A stretch of 64,000 bases of DNA from Belliella kenyensis (lineage in GTDB: Bacteria > Bacteroidota > Bacteroidia > Cytophagales > Cyclobacteriaceae). Below the pieces are notes generated by a model that worked only from the letters and a program-made list of their open reading frames with translations, was not told the origin of the DNA and made no database searches. Location: contig NZ_JAKZGR010000005.1 of NCBI RefSeq assembly GCF_022549675.1, positions 226,570 through 290,569 on the forward strand, given 5' to 3'. Position numbers and translations under genes: made by a program. Below are positions 19,116 to 28,247 of the stretch, one piece after another (position 1 is the first letter of the stretch; the number at the start of each line of letters is the position of its first letter).

Positions 19116-19961
19116 ATGCGAAAGAAGAAAGACGAATATCATAAATTAACTAACTTATATATCAAACAGAAATGGTTAATTACCAAAAAGGATGAACTCA
19201 AGGAGTTGATTGATTTTTGTGATGATGTAGAGTCAAAAGATTTGATTTTTTCTCTTTTAGAGCGGTTTAGCTATTTAGATAATGAGACTCTTAATCTTCT
19301 ATTAAATGATTTATCAGATTACATAATTAATGATACTGGTTTTACTGAGAATACAACTCAGTTACTTTCTTTGACATACGATGATGAAGCAGATAGCGGG
19401 CAGAAAATTCTTGACAATATTAAGCATCCGATATTTAAAAAAGGTTGGAGGTCAATTAAAACCGTAAATACATTTGGAAAGAGTATTAAGAACTATAATA
19501 GCGGTAAAACAGAAATTGTAATTATTGATGAATTTATTGGTAGTGGTAAAACATTAAGAAATAGGGTTCACTATTTAAATAAAAATATAAAAGGGACATT
19601 TAAGCTAAAATGTTGTTTTATTGCTGGAATAAAAGAATCTATTGATGAGTTAATTAATGATGGAATTGATATATTTTGCCCTTTGCAACTTGAACGAGGA
19701 ATATCTGAATATTACAAAGGAAATGAATTAAGTAAAGTAGAAGATTTAATGCTTGATTTAGAACTTAAATTGGCTCAATTTATTAATGAAAAAGAATTAT
19801 ACGATTATTCTTTTGGGTATGGAGGAGCAGAAGCCTTGTATACTATGGAAGGCTGTAATGGGAATACACCAAACTCTGTGTTCCCTATATTTTGGTGGTT
19901 GAAAGATAAAGAAGAAAAAGAAAGAAAAACTGTTTTAACAAGATTTGAAATAGGCTTTTAA
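19116..19961 (+). CDS. PRTase-like retron accessory (probable effector) protein
   Basis: A 281-residue protein. The N-terminal 100 residues are helical and charged. The centre has the phosphoribosyltransferase PRPP-loop pattern EIVIIDEFIGSGKTL (about 133-147), two acidic residues followed by a GSGKT loop, as in the PRTase-CE-like group. It is followed without a gap by a small gene, a structured RNA and a retron reverse transcriptase. PRTase plus winged-helix partners define one published retron class (type III, as I recall). It is probably the toxic or nucleotide-modifying effector kept silent by the RT-msDNA complex. Base composition is clearly more AT-rich than in neighbouring genes, suggesting transfer. 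The family call rests on the one motif and context. Confidence 0.75.
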   Translation: MRKKKDEYHKLTNLYIKQKWLITKKDELKELIDFCDDVESKDLIFSLLERFSYLDNETLNLLLNDLSDYIINDTGFTENTTQLLSLTYDDEADSGQKILDNIKHPIFKKGWRSIKTVNTFGKSIKNYNSGKTEIVIIDEFIGSGKTLRNRVHYLNKNIKGTFKLKCCFIAGIKESIDELINDGIDIFCPLQLERGISEYYKGNELSKVEDLMLDLELKLAQFINEKELYDYSFGYGGAEALYTMEGCNGNTPNSVFPIFWWLKDKEEKERKTVLTRFEIGF

Positions 19962-20309
19962 ATGAAGACATTTGAAAATAAAATGCTTAAAGATTTGTAT
20001 GAAAGTATAAAGGGTTTATTTGCTTTTACTTTTTATTCTAGATATTCAATTGAGCCTGAAGATATGTTCTTATTCATTGAGAAATATGAGAGCAAAGGAA
20101 TCTTAAAGTATGAAAATGACAAACTTAGTTTAACCGAAGAGGGACGGAGTATTATTCTGAAACAACTCTTCCATAAAAATGAAAACAAAGGGAAATTTTC
20201 AAATATACCTCCTGAGTTTATTCAAGAGAAAATTGAAATTAATTCCCCATATTTGCCGAACATCATTAATGTTTCGGCTGAAATATTAAAAATAAAGAAG
20301 GTGGAATAG
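19962..20309 (+). CDS. small retron accessory protein, probable winged helix
   Basis: A 115-residue protein whose ATG follows the PRTase stop codon immediately. Residues about 25-70 read like a winged helix-turn-helix: helices around MFLFIEKYESKGILKY, then a wing NDKLSLTEEGRSIIL. The LTEEGR motif is typical of MarR/PadR-like wings. In PRTase-containing retrons a wHTH protein is the usual second accessory, so it probably links effector, RT and msDNA. Its last 16 bases overlap the a1 arm of the retron RNA (20294-20304), so gene and RNA are physically interlocked. Confidence 0.7.
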   Translation: MKTFENKMLKDLYESIKGLFAFTFYSRYSIEPEDMFLFIEKYESKGILKYENDKLSLTEEGRSIILKQLFHKNENKGKFSNIPPEFIQEKIEINSPYLPNIINVSAEILKIKKVE

Positions 20310-20507
20310 AAACAAGCATTAAGGAAGCGGTGTCGCTTCCGAGAGGTAAGGCTATATTTAACCTCGGTCAAAAATCGCGATTTTTGACAGCTCACTAGGC
20401 AAAGCCTAGTTTCGCTCACAATAAACAAAGTTTTATTGGAGCGAACTCCAATAAAACTTTGTTTATTGTGAGAGCTGCGAATAGAAAGTTGTTTGACCAC
20501 CTTCTTT
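20294..20507 (+). ncRNA. retron msr-msd noncoding RNA
   Basis: The outer a1/a2 pair is exact over 11 bases: AAAGAAGGTGG at 20294-20304 and its complement at 20497-20507. Inside, the msr part has hairpins at 20323-20340 (GGAAGCG/CGCTTCC, GTGT loop) and 20343-20365 (GAGGT/ACCTC). A perfect 22-base palindrome covers 20367-20388, and 20395-20409 forms CTAGGC/GCCTAG. The msd part is a perfect 27-bp hairpin with a CGAA loop (arms 20415-20441 and 20446-20472). The RT start is 14 bases after a2. The G at 20316 (in AGC) is a possible 2'-5' branch point; that is a guess. Confidence 0.85.
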
Positions 20508-20521
20508 TTTTATTAACTAAT

Positions 20522-21562
20522 ATGTCAAAACAAAAAGAGATAAATAAGTGGAAAACGTTTTTTAAAAACAGAGGTTTATCAGAAGAAATTTCTGATAAGT
20601 ACATTAACTACATTACTAAACTTCTGGAAAACAGAACGCCTATTATTTTTGAATTTAATCATTTAGCATTATTATTAGGGAGACAACCTTTTTATCTTGC
20701 ATCAGTTGTAAATGCACCAAATAATCATTACCGGAGCTTTAAATTAAAAAAGCGTAGTGGCGGTTTTCGTGAAATTACAACACCATTTCCTGCATTGTTA
20801 GAAATGCAATATTGGATTTTTAATAATATCTTAAAAAATGTTTCGATTAATCCATGTGCACACGGCTTCGCTCATAAAAAGTCAATTATTACTAATGCAA
20901 CATTACACGCAGGGCAAAATGAACTGTTAAAACTTGACTTAAAAGATTTTTTCCCATCAATAAACATTAATAGAATTATTTATGTCTTTAAATCTTTGGG
21001 GTATCCGAATGAGATAGCTTTTTATTTAGCGTCAATATGTTCTTATGAGGAGAGCTTACCACAAGGAGCTCCAACAAGTCCAGTTTTAAGTAATATTATT
21101 GCAAAACAATTGGATAAGAGGTTGATAAACTTAGCTAAAAAGTATAATCTAAAGTTTACAAGGTACGCTGACGATTTAACCTTTTCTGGGAAAAATATTC
21201 CTGCCAAGTTTATTGAGTACATTAAAGTGATAATCGAGGAAGAAGGATTCGATTTAAATGAAGCCAAGACCCGTTTGTATAAAAGTAACAGAAAAAGGAT
21301 AGTTACAGGGATTTCAGTACTTGAAAAGGAAATAAAAATCCCTAGAGAATATAAACGGAATTTGAGACAAGAACTTCACTTTATTTTTAAATATAGCTTT
21401 GAGTCTCACATAAAAAAGAAAAAAATAAGGAAATCCAATTATCTTGAATCACTTATTGGTAAAGTTAATTTTTGGCTTTCTGTAGAACCAAAGAATGGAT
21501 TTGCACTTGATGCTAAAAAAAGATTATTTGAAATATATAAGAACTACTACCCACAACAATAA
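20522..21562 (+). CDS. retron reverse transcriptase
   Basis: A 346-residue RT that should copy the msd RNA into branched msDNA. The ATG at 20522 (MSKQKEIN) is chosen; the longer frame from 20459 runs through the msd hairpin. RT blocks are in order: RSGGFREITTP, LKLDLKDFFPSI (first catalytic Asp), LPQGAPTSPVLSN, RYADDLTFSG (catalytic Asp pair at about 217-218). Retron-specific traits are NAPNNHY near the N-terminus (region X-like) and RIVTGISV (the VTG motif of region Y). No maturase or integrase domain is fused, which argues against a group II intron. Composition is very AT-rich like its two partners. Confidence 0.92.
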   Translation: MSKQKEINKWKTFFKNRGLSEEISDKYINYITKLLENRTPIIFEFNHLALLLGRQPFYLASVVNAPNNHYRSFKLKKRSGGFREITTPFPALLEMQYWIFNNILKNVSINPCAHGFAHKKSIITNATLHAGQNELLKLDLKDFFPSININRIIYVFKSLGYPNEIAFYLASICSYEESLPQGAPTSPVLSNIIAKQLDKRLINLAKKYNLKFTRYADDLTFSGKNIPAKFIEYIKVIIEEEGFDLNEAKTRLYKSNRKRIVTGISVLEKEIKIPREYKRNLRQELHFIFKYSFESHIKKKKIRKSNYLESLIGKVNFWLSVEPKNGFALDAKKRLFEIYKNYYPQQ

Positions 21563-21569
21563 ATACACG

Positions 21570-21720
21570 TGATGTGGTTAAAGTGCTAAAAGTGTGCGAT
21601 ATAACAATTAATAAATGGCAGTGCAATTTGATAGTTTGGAGCTTAGAAATCCTGCACTACGCATATTCGAGCCGTTTTAGAGAAGAAGGTAGCATCTTGA
21701 ATAATTTTCAAAAAAACCAC
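21570..21720 (+). pseudogene. possible remnant of a helix-turn-helix transposase
   Basis: Just after the RT gene a short frame reads DVVKVLKVCDITINKW, then SLEILHYAYSSRF. This faintly resembles the HTH N-terminus of IS630-type transposases (a helix, VCxxTIxxW, then a GLEAL-like segment). It breaks down after about 45 residues. It may mark an old insertion at the edge of the retron island. The match is weak and by eye only. Confidence 0.25.
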
Positions 21721-21738
21721 AAAAAAGAATCAAATAAA

Positions 21739-21794
21739 GATTATCCGCAATGTACTTCAAGCTATGACAGCCCGAAGCATAATTGCAGATAATC
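21739..21794. repeat. inverted repeat at the right edge of the retron island
   Basis: GATTATCCGCAAT (21739-21751) is matched at 12 of 13 positions by the complement of 21782-21794, with a 30-base spacer. It lies between the retron and the 3' end of hflC. It might be a terminator-like structure or a remnant of an element end. No matching copy was seen left of the retron. Confidence 0.4.
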
Positions 21795-21811
21795 ATTTAT
21801 TTATCACGCGC

Positions 21812-22750
21812 TTAATTTAACCTCCTCAAATACCTGAAGAACTCAGAGTCTGTGGAAAGCACTAAGCTGGTGTTTTCGTCCATAGATTTTTCGAAACTTT
21901 CCATCGAGCGGACAAATTTATATAGCTCCACTGATTGTCTGTTTTTGTTATAAGCCCTAGCATAGATCTCGGTAGCTTCTGCATCTGCGCGACCCTTGAT
22001 CTCTTCTGCCTCTTTGAATGCTTCTGATTGTATTTGTGCCAAATCTCTCTCCTTATTCCCTTCTATGACTCTTGCACGGCCTTGACCTTCTGATTTGAAC
22101 TGATCTGCGATTCTATTTCTCTCTGAAATCATTCGATCATAAACCCTATCTCTTACTTCATCCACATAGTTCATTCTTTTGAACCTGAAATCCAGTATCC
22201 TCACGCCTAGGTCAGTGGTTCGTTGGTTGGCTTTTTCTAGGATGATCTTTTCAATCTTATCTCTTCCCACAGAGATATCTTCTAGCACTTCTATCTCCTC
22301 CATAAAATCCTCTGTGATCTCCGGGTCTCTATTCGAAGAACGTACGATGTCAAGAAGATCGTGGCTAGCGATAGCATTCCTAGTCTCACCATCCAAGATA
22401 TCATCTAGTCTTGATTGGGCAGACCTCTCGTCTCTCAGCCTGATAAAAAACTGAAGTGGATTGGTGATTTCCCATCTGGCATAAGTATCAACAAAGATGA
22501 ACTTTTTATCCTTGGTTGGAACCTGATTCTTGTCTCCATCCCATTCAAGATAGCGTTTGTCGAAGTATTGTACTTTGTGAAGGAACGGTGTCTTCAGGTT
22601 GATTCCGGGGCTAGTTCTTGGTTCACCCACAGGCTTACCAAATTGTGTCACGATAGCCTGCTGTGTCTCATCAAGGATAAAATAGCTATTGAAAAGCAGC
22701 AAAGCCACAATAGCTCCTAGTACTATATATCCAATTCTATTCTTTCTCAT
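21812..22750 (-). CDS. hflC: HflC-type SPFH membrane protease modulator
   Basis: One half of the HflKC complex, which encloses and regulates the membrane protease FtsH. It has 312 residues: a single N-terminal membrane helix (about 7-25), the SPFH domain (QQAIVTQFGKPVGE, SPGINLKTPFLHKV), then a long helical region rich in A, E, R and Q (GRADAEATEIYARAY). The SPFH and C-terminal helix arrangement is normal. Its start overlaps the hflK stop by 4 bases (ATGA), so the two are translated together. Order hflK-hflC is as in other bacteria. Confidence 0.95.
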   Translation of the reverse strand: MRKNRIGYIVLGAIVALLLFNSYFILDETQQAIVTQFGKPVGEPRTSPGINLKTPFLHKVQYFDKRYLEWDGDKNQVPTKDKKFIFVDTYARWEITNPLQFFIRLRDERSAQSRLDDILDGETRNAIASHDLLDIVRSSNRDPEITEDFMEEIEVLEDISVGRDKIEKIILEKANQRTTDLGVRILDFRFKRMNYVDEVRDRVYDRMISERNRIADQFKSEGQGRARVIEGNKERDLAQIQSEAFKEAEEIKGRADAEATEIYARAYNKNRQSVELYKFVRSMESFEKSMDENTSLVLSTDSEFFRYLRRLN

Positions 22751-23724
22751 TTAGTTGGGGCTTTTACTTTGTCAATGTTCAATAGTGGCAATACATTATT
22801 ACCTTTTTCGTCTACGATGATCTTGTTTCCAATCTTTGGAAGCACACGCTCCATGGTTTCTAGGTAGATTCTTTGCTTGGTCACTTCTGGCGCTTTGACA
22901 TATGCATCGTATAGTGCATTGAACCTCTCTGCTTCACCAATAGCTCGGTTGACCCGATTCAGGGCAAATGCTTCCGCCAGTTGTATTGTCTCCTCTGCTT
23001 CACCACGGGCACGTGGGATTACACGATTGTATTCTGCCTCTGCTTGGTTGATTAGTGTCTCTCTTTCTTGTTGGGCTTGATTGACAGCGTTGAAAGATGG
23101 CTTTACAGGCTCTGGTGGATTTACATCTTGTAGCACCACTTGGTCTATGCGTATGCCATTTTCATACTCATCACACATCTGCTGTAGCAATACCTCTACA
23201 CTGGAAGCTACTTCTTGCCTTCCCACTGTCAAGACTTCATTGACCGTTCTATCCCCTACGATCTTTCTCATGGCAGATTCGGACATATCTCTAAGTGTCT
23301 TTTCTGCATTTCTTACCCTGAACAAGAACTTATAAGAATCTGTGATCCTATACTGCACTACCCATTCCACATCCGTCAGATTAAGATCTCCTGTGAGCAT
23401 CATGCTTTCATCCCCATAGGCAGATTTGGCATAGTCAGAGCGCTGACTCGAATTGGTCGTCCTAAATCCAAATTCTTGCTTAAGCTGTCGCTGCACAGGG
23501 ATCTTGTACATTCGCTCTATGCCAAAAGGTATGATAAAATTTAGCCCTGGCTGCACTGTCCTATTGTACTCTCCAAGCTGTATCACCACTCCTTCCTCTT
23601 CTGGCCCTACAGTGCGAAGGCTTGTGGCAAATAGCACCAGCAAAGCGATACCTAGAATGATCTTCTTGAGATACTTTCTGATCCAGTCTGGGTTGATGTT
23701 GATTTCATAATTTTTGTTTTCCAT
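22747..23724 (-). CDS. hflK: HflK-type SPFH membrane protease modulator
   Basis: Partner of HflC; 325 residues. The N-terminus is short and faces the cytosol, followed by one membrane helix (about 17-36). The SPFH domain shows GPEEEGVVIQLGEYNRTVQPGLNF, a classical HflK motif, and the C-terminal helix has GEAEETIQLAEAFALNRV. E. coli HflK has a longer glycine-rich N-terminus that is missing here, as is common outside Proteobacteria. It is first in the two-gene operon. Confidence 0.95.
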   Translation of the reverse strand: MENKNYEININPDWIRKYLKKIILGIALLVLFATSLRTVGPEEEGVVIQLGEYNRTVQPGLNFIIPFGIERMYKIPVQRQLKQEFGFRTTNSSQRSDYAKSAYGDESMMLTGDLNLTDVEWVVQYRITDSYKFLFRVRNAEKTLRDMSESAMRKIVGDRTVNEVLTVGRQEVASSVEVLLQQMCDEYENGIRIDQVVLQDVNPPEPVKPSFNAVNQAQQERETLINQAEAEYNRVIPRARGEAEETIQLAEAFALNRVNRAIGEAERFNALYDAYVKAPEVTKQRIYLETMERVLPKIGNKIIVDEKGNNVLPLLNIDKVKAPTK

Positions 23725-23831
23725 AATTTTTACTCCACGGTGTTTTACTATCGAAACTGTACGTTATCGGATAGAAATCGGTTTATTTTCTTAAGAATAA
23801 GGCTAAATTACCTAAAAAGAAACTGAAAAGA

Positions 23832-24440
23832 TCAAAATGACAATACAAAAACCAAGAATAACATCAACCAAATCAGGTCCATAAAATGCCAATAGGTCGC
23901 AAACAGTGAAATGCGCATTTTTTCGAAAGGATTGGTAAGCATGATTAATTGTCCCACTTGGTCCTTTTCTCTCCGACCATACTGTAGCACCATAATCAGC
24001 CCAAAAATCATCGCTCCTACCAAGTGAAAAACATGAATACCACTCAATACATACAAAAAACTACCACTTGGAAGTCCCTTGAAATCTACTCCCATTTGCT
24101 TTAGCTCTAACCAACCCAAAAACTGCAATACAGTGAATATCACTCCCAGCAAAAAGGTAGTAAACAGATTGTTTTTCAATTTTCTCAAACGCTCCTCTCT
24201 AAAATGCAAAGAAACATTGGATACTGTATATCCTGAAAGCATGATTACAAAAGTACTGATCACAAAAGATTTTGGTAATTTGATACCCATGGAAGGAAAA
24301 CCCCCATATCCAGATGCTAGAAATGCTACTGTAAGAAATAAGAAAATCAAACCACTTCCTATCATTCCCAAATACACCATTGTCTGATAAGGATGAAGAT
24401 TTTCGAGTTTCTGAAACCAGGTTTGTTGATTTTCTTTCAT
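23832..24440 (-). CDS. haem-copper oxidase subunit III
   Basis: An inner-membrane subunit of a cytochrome c or quinol oxidase; about 202 residues with five predicted membrane helices. The start at 24440 (MKENQQTW) is used rather than the upstream in-frame ATG. Family motifs are present: GIHVFHLVGAM and the C-terminal YWHFMDLIWLMLF. It lies alone, away from subunits I and II, which suggests a solitary accessory copy or a split oxidase locus. It is divergent from mfd. Confidence 0.88.
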   Translation of the reverse strand: MKENQQTWFQKLENLHPYQTMVYLGMIGSGLIFLFLTVAFLASGYGGFPSMGIKLPKSFVISTFVIMLSGYTVSNVSLHFREERLRKLKNNLFTTFLLGVIFTVLQFLGWLELKQMGVDFKGLPSGSFLYVLSGIHVFHLVGAMIFGLIMVLQYGRREKDQVGQLIMLTNPFEKMRISLFATYWHFMDLIWLMLFLVFVLSF

Positions 24441-24684
24441 GACAAAATTGATCTTATTCTCTAAACATTTTAATTCCACTTAGGTTCAAGATATTTGAAA
24501 TCTAAGATCAATGCGAATCGAAAAAAATACAGGACACTCTTCAAGTACCTCAGAGACAAGTATTGGGAGAGAGCAGAATTGCTCGCATTTGAAGGATAGA
24601 TCTATGAAGGTATTTTAAAAGTTAATAATGAATTGATCAAATCAAAAAAATATCCTGTGGCAAGAAACAATTCAATTTCCTAAC

Positions 24685-27600
24685 TTGCCAAAGAATCGAA
24701 CATCACAATCCCCAATCGTTTTGGATAAAACTGCTTTCCTTTCGCTTTACAACAATGATCCTTTTGTAAAGCACTTTTCTGAGAAATTAAAATACCGAAG
24801 AAATCGAAGATTCCAAGTCAAAGGGCTGGCAGGAAGCTTAGATATGATCTTGTTTACCACTATATTCAAACAACTGGGTGGATTTCATTTGATCATCGCA
24901 CACGACAAGGAAGAAGCGGCCTATCTAAATTCAGACCTTCAAGAATTGCTTGGGAGAAACAATACCTTACTTTTTCCTTCTAGTTATAAGCGGCCTTATC
25001 ATTTTGAAGAAGTAGAAAATGCCAATATCCTCATGAGAGCAGAGATTCTAAATAAAATCTCTGAAAAACAGACAAAGGATGAGGTAGTAATCACTTATGC
25101 GGAAGCATTGTATGAAAAGGTAATCAACAAGCGCTCACTCAAAGAGCATACATTCACTGCAAGCGTAGGTGAGAATGTAGATATGGAATTTATCTCTGAG
25201 CTTTTGACCACTTATGATTTCGAAAAGACTGATTTTGTCTATGAACCTGGGCAATTCTCAATCAGAGGAGGTATTCTTGATGTCTATTCCTATGCAAATG
25301 ACTTACCCTATAGAATCGAACTATTTGGTAGAGAAATAGAGAGCATCAGGACCTTTGATCCAGAATCACAGCTTTCCATAGACCCAATAGATGCTATCAG
25401 CATCATTCCAAATGTACAAACTAGACTTCTCCAAGAAGTAAGGCAATCTTTTTTGGAATTTCTGCCAAATGACACCACGGTATGGTTCAAAGATACCCAG
25501 CTTACACTTGACTTGATCAATGAAAACTTTGAAAAAGCCACCAGGCTGTATGAACAAGAAACTGCAAAATCTGACAGACTTCTTCCCAAGCCTGATGATT
25601 TGTTTGATCACGCCGACATCTTTGAGAAGGTATGCCAGTCCTTTGTTCAAGTAGAGTTTGGACATAAATTTTACAATAAAGACGCTGAAGTATTCACCTT
25701 TGAGGCACAGCCACAGCCTTCATTCAACAAGAACTTCGACCTACTGGTCCAAAACCTAGTAGAAAATGAAAAAATAGGCTGGATCAACATCATTTGTTCT
25801 GAAAATGAAAAGCAGATCAACAGGCTGAATAATATTTTTCAAGAACTTGACCCCACATTACAGACCCAATCTCTGATGATCGGTCTGCGAGAAGGCTTTG
25901 TGGATAAGTCGCTTCAACTCGCTTGCTACACGGATCATCAGCTTTTTGAGCGATTTCACAGGTACAAAACCAAACCTAGGTCTAGCAAATCCAAAGCGCT
26001 GACCTTAAAGGAAATCAAAACCCTACATCCCGGTGACTACATCGTACACATAGATTATGGCGTGGGAAGATTTGCAGGACTGGAAAAAGTAAATGTAAAT
26101 GGCAAATCTCAAGAAGCCGTGAGGCTGGTCTTTCGAGATGATGATTTGCTTTATGTGAACATCCACTCACTACACAAGATTTCCAAATACTCTGGACAAG
26201 AAGGCACTGCTCCATCCATGTCAAAGCTAGGTTCTCCAGAGTGGGATAATAAGAAGAAAAAGGTAAAAAGCAAGGTCAAGGACATCGCCAAAGACCTTAT
26301 AGCGTTATATGCCAAGCGAAGAAATGCACCCGGTTTCCAGTTTTCTCCTGACTCTGTCTTGCAAGTAGAATTGGAAAGTTCTTTTGTCTTCGAAGACACT
26401 CCTGACCAAGCATCAGCTACAGCAGATGTAAAAGTGGATATGGAGAAACCTTACCCGATGGATCGGTTAGTCTGTGGAGATGTGGGCTTCGGTAAGACTG
26501 AAGTTGCCATACGAGCAGCATTCAAAGCAGTGAATGATAGAAAGCAAGTGGCAGTATTGGTACCTACGACCATCTTAGCCATGCAACATTATCAGACATT
26601 TATGGAAAGATTGGCTGCATTTCCAGTAAAAGTCGATTACATCAATCGATTCAGGACTACTAAAGAAATCAAGGAGATAACCAAGCAAGTCACTTCTGGA
26701 GAAATTGATATCCTAGTCGGTACGCACAGAATTGTGAACAAGGACATTAAATTCAAAAATCTCGGGCTACTCATCATAGATGAAGAGCAGAAGTTTGGCG
26801 TAAAAGTCAAGGATCAACTCAAAGAAATGAAGCTTAATGTAGATGTGCTTACACTTACAGCGACACCAATTCCAAGAACCTTACACTTCTCACTCATGGG
26901 TGCCAGAGACCTTTCCGTGATCGCTACTCCTCCACCAAACAGGCAACCTGTGACCACAGAGATCCACAGCTTTGAAGAGGAAGTGATCAGAGATGCTGTA
27001 GCTTTTGAGTTGAGAAGAGGTGGCCAGGTATTCTTTGTACACAACAGAGTAGGTGAGATAGATACCATTGCTAATATGATCCTGAGGCTCGTTCCAGATG
27101 CCAGAGTAGCTGGTGCCCATGGACAAATGGACGGCAAAGCTTTGGAGAAAATCATGGTCAAATTCATCGAAGGAGAATACGATGTATTGGTATCTACCAA
27201 CATCATCGAATCAGGTCTTGATATTCCCAATGCCAACACTATCATCATCAATCGCGCACACATGTTCGGACTGAGTGACCTTCATCAAATGCGAGGTAGG
27301 GTAGGAAGAAGCAATAAAAAGGCATTCTGCTACCTACTTACCACTGCTACTTCAGGACTTACCTCCGAAGCGAGAAAAAGACTTCAAACATTAGAGGAAT
27401 TCTCTGACCTTGGCGATGGATTCAAGGTGGCCATGAGAGATTTGGACATTCGTGGGGCGGGAAATTTACTTGGTGCCGAGCAAAGTGGATTTATCACAGA
27501 TCTGGGATTTGATATGTATCACAAGATCCTCGATGAAGCAGTTCAAGAGCTCAAAGAAAATGAATTTGCTGCTCTCTTTGAGGTAGATTTAGCTGAAAAA

Positions 27601-28074
27601 GTGGAAATCCTAGTGCAAGACTGCGTGATAGAGACTGATATGGAGATATTGATCCCAGAAGAATATGTTAGCAATATTTCTGAAAGGCTAAGCTTATACT
27701 CCAAACTTGACAACATCAAAAAAGAGACAGAGCTTGAGAAGCATATTCAGTCCATTCAAGACAGATTTGGTCCTATCCCTGAGGTGGTCAATGACCTATT
27801 TGAGACTGTCAGATTACGTTGGCTTGCAGAAGAGCTAGGTTTTGAAAAGCTTACCCTCAAAAATGGAGTTATGAAATGTTACTTCTTACCGTCTCACAAA
27901 GAAAAATATTTCAAATCGGAAGTGTTTGGCAATGTGTTAAGATACGTAAGCTCACAACCCAAGTATTGCAAAATGAAAGAACACAAAAACCGATTGATTC
28001 TCAGTATCAGTGGTGTCACCACCATCAAAAAAGCTAAACAATGGCTCAGCGAAATGAAAGTCGGAAAAAAATAA
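24685..28074 (+). CDS. mfd: transcription-repair coupling factor Mfd
   Basis: An ATP-dependent translocase that removes stalled RNA polymerase at lesions and recruits UvrA. About 1129 residues. UvrB-like N-domains come first, then the RNA-polymerase-interacting CarD/RID module (LHPGDYIVHIDYGVGRFAGL, from about 445). The RecG-like helicase has Walker A GDVGFGKT (about 598) and DEEQ (about 699), and the TRCF C-terminal domain begins near 980. The start is non-ATG: a TTG at 24685 is the best candidate, with an in-frame stop at 24634 and no ATG before residue 54. Alternative ATT or CTG starts lie a few codons upstream. Confidence 0.95.
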   Translation: MPKNRTSQSPIVLDKTAFLSLYNNDPFVKHFSEKLKYRRNRRFQVKGLAGSLDMILFTTIFKQLGGFHLIIAHDKEEAAYLNSDLQELLGRNNTLLFPSSYKRPYHFEEVENANILMRAEILNKISEKQTKDEVVITYAEALYEKVINKRSLKEHTFTASVGENVDMEFISELLTTYDFEKTDFVYEPGQFSIRGGILDVYSYANDLPYRIELFGREIESIRTFDPESQLSIDPIDAISIIPNVQTRLLQEVRQSFLEFLPNDTTVWFKDTQLTLDLINENFEKATRLYEQETAKSDRLLPKPDDLFDHADIFEKVCQSFVQVEFGHKFYNKDAEVFTFEAQPQPSFNKNFDLLVQNLVENEKIGWINIICSENEKQINRLNNIFQELDPTLQTQSLMIGLREGFVDKSLQLACYTDHQLFERFHRYKTKPRSSKSKALTLKEIKTLHPGDYIVHIDYGVGRFAGLEKVNVNGKSQEAVRLVFRDDDLLYVNIHSLHKISKYSGQEGTAPSMSKLGSPEWDNKKKKVKSKVKDIAKDLIALYAKRRNAPGFQFSPDSVLQVELESSFVFEDTPDQASATADVKVDMEKPYPMDRLVCGDVGFGKTEVAIRAAFKAVNDRKQVAVLVPTTILAMQHYQTFMERLAAFPVKVDYINRFRTTKEIKEITKQVTSGEIDILVGTHRIVNKDIKFKNLGLLIIDEEQKFGVKVKDQLKEMKLNVDVLTLTATPIPRTLHFSLMGARDLSVIATPPPNRQPVTTEIHSFEEEVIRDAVAFELRRGGQVFFVHNRVGEIDTIANMILRLVPDARVAGAHGQMDGKALEKIMVKFIEGEYDVLVSTNIIESGLDIPNANTIIINRAHMFGLSDLHQMRGRVGRSNKKAFCYLLTTATSGLTSEARKRLQTLEEFSDLGDGFKVAMRDLDIRGAGNLLGAEQSGFITDLGFDMYHKILDEAVQELKENEFAALFEVDLAEKVEILVQDCVIETDMEILIPEEYVSNISERLSLYSKLDNIKKETELEKHIQSIQDRFGPIPEVVNDLFETVRLRWLAEELGFEKLTLKNGVMKCYFLPSHKEKYFKSEVFGNVLRYVSSQPKYCKMKEHKNRLILSISGVTTIKKAKQWLSEMKVGKK

Positions 28075-28247
28075 CAACATTCTTACAGAACTAATTTTGT
28101 TATTTTGAAATGAATTTTTGCATCATATGGTCAAAATAGGGGTTGTTTGGTCTATTTTAATCGTTTGAAAAAAAAATAATATTGTGTTAAGATATTATAC
28201 ATTATATATTAGCGTTCTATTTGTGCACAAAAAACACAGTCAAGTAT

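Noticed and set aside
20459..20521. Longer N-terminus for the reverse transcriptase
   Set aside because: This stretch is the right arm of the msd hairpin and the a2 repeat; the ATG at 20522 gives a normal retron RT length.
19116..21562. Group II intron or diversity-generating retroelement
   Set aside because: The RT has no maturase or endonuclease domain and there is no template/variable repeat pair; the four-helix (Avd-like) genes are 32 kb away and not linked to it.
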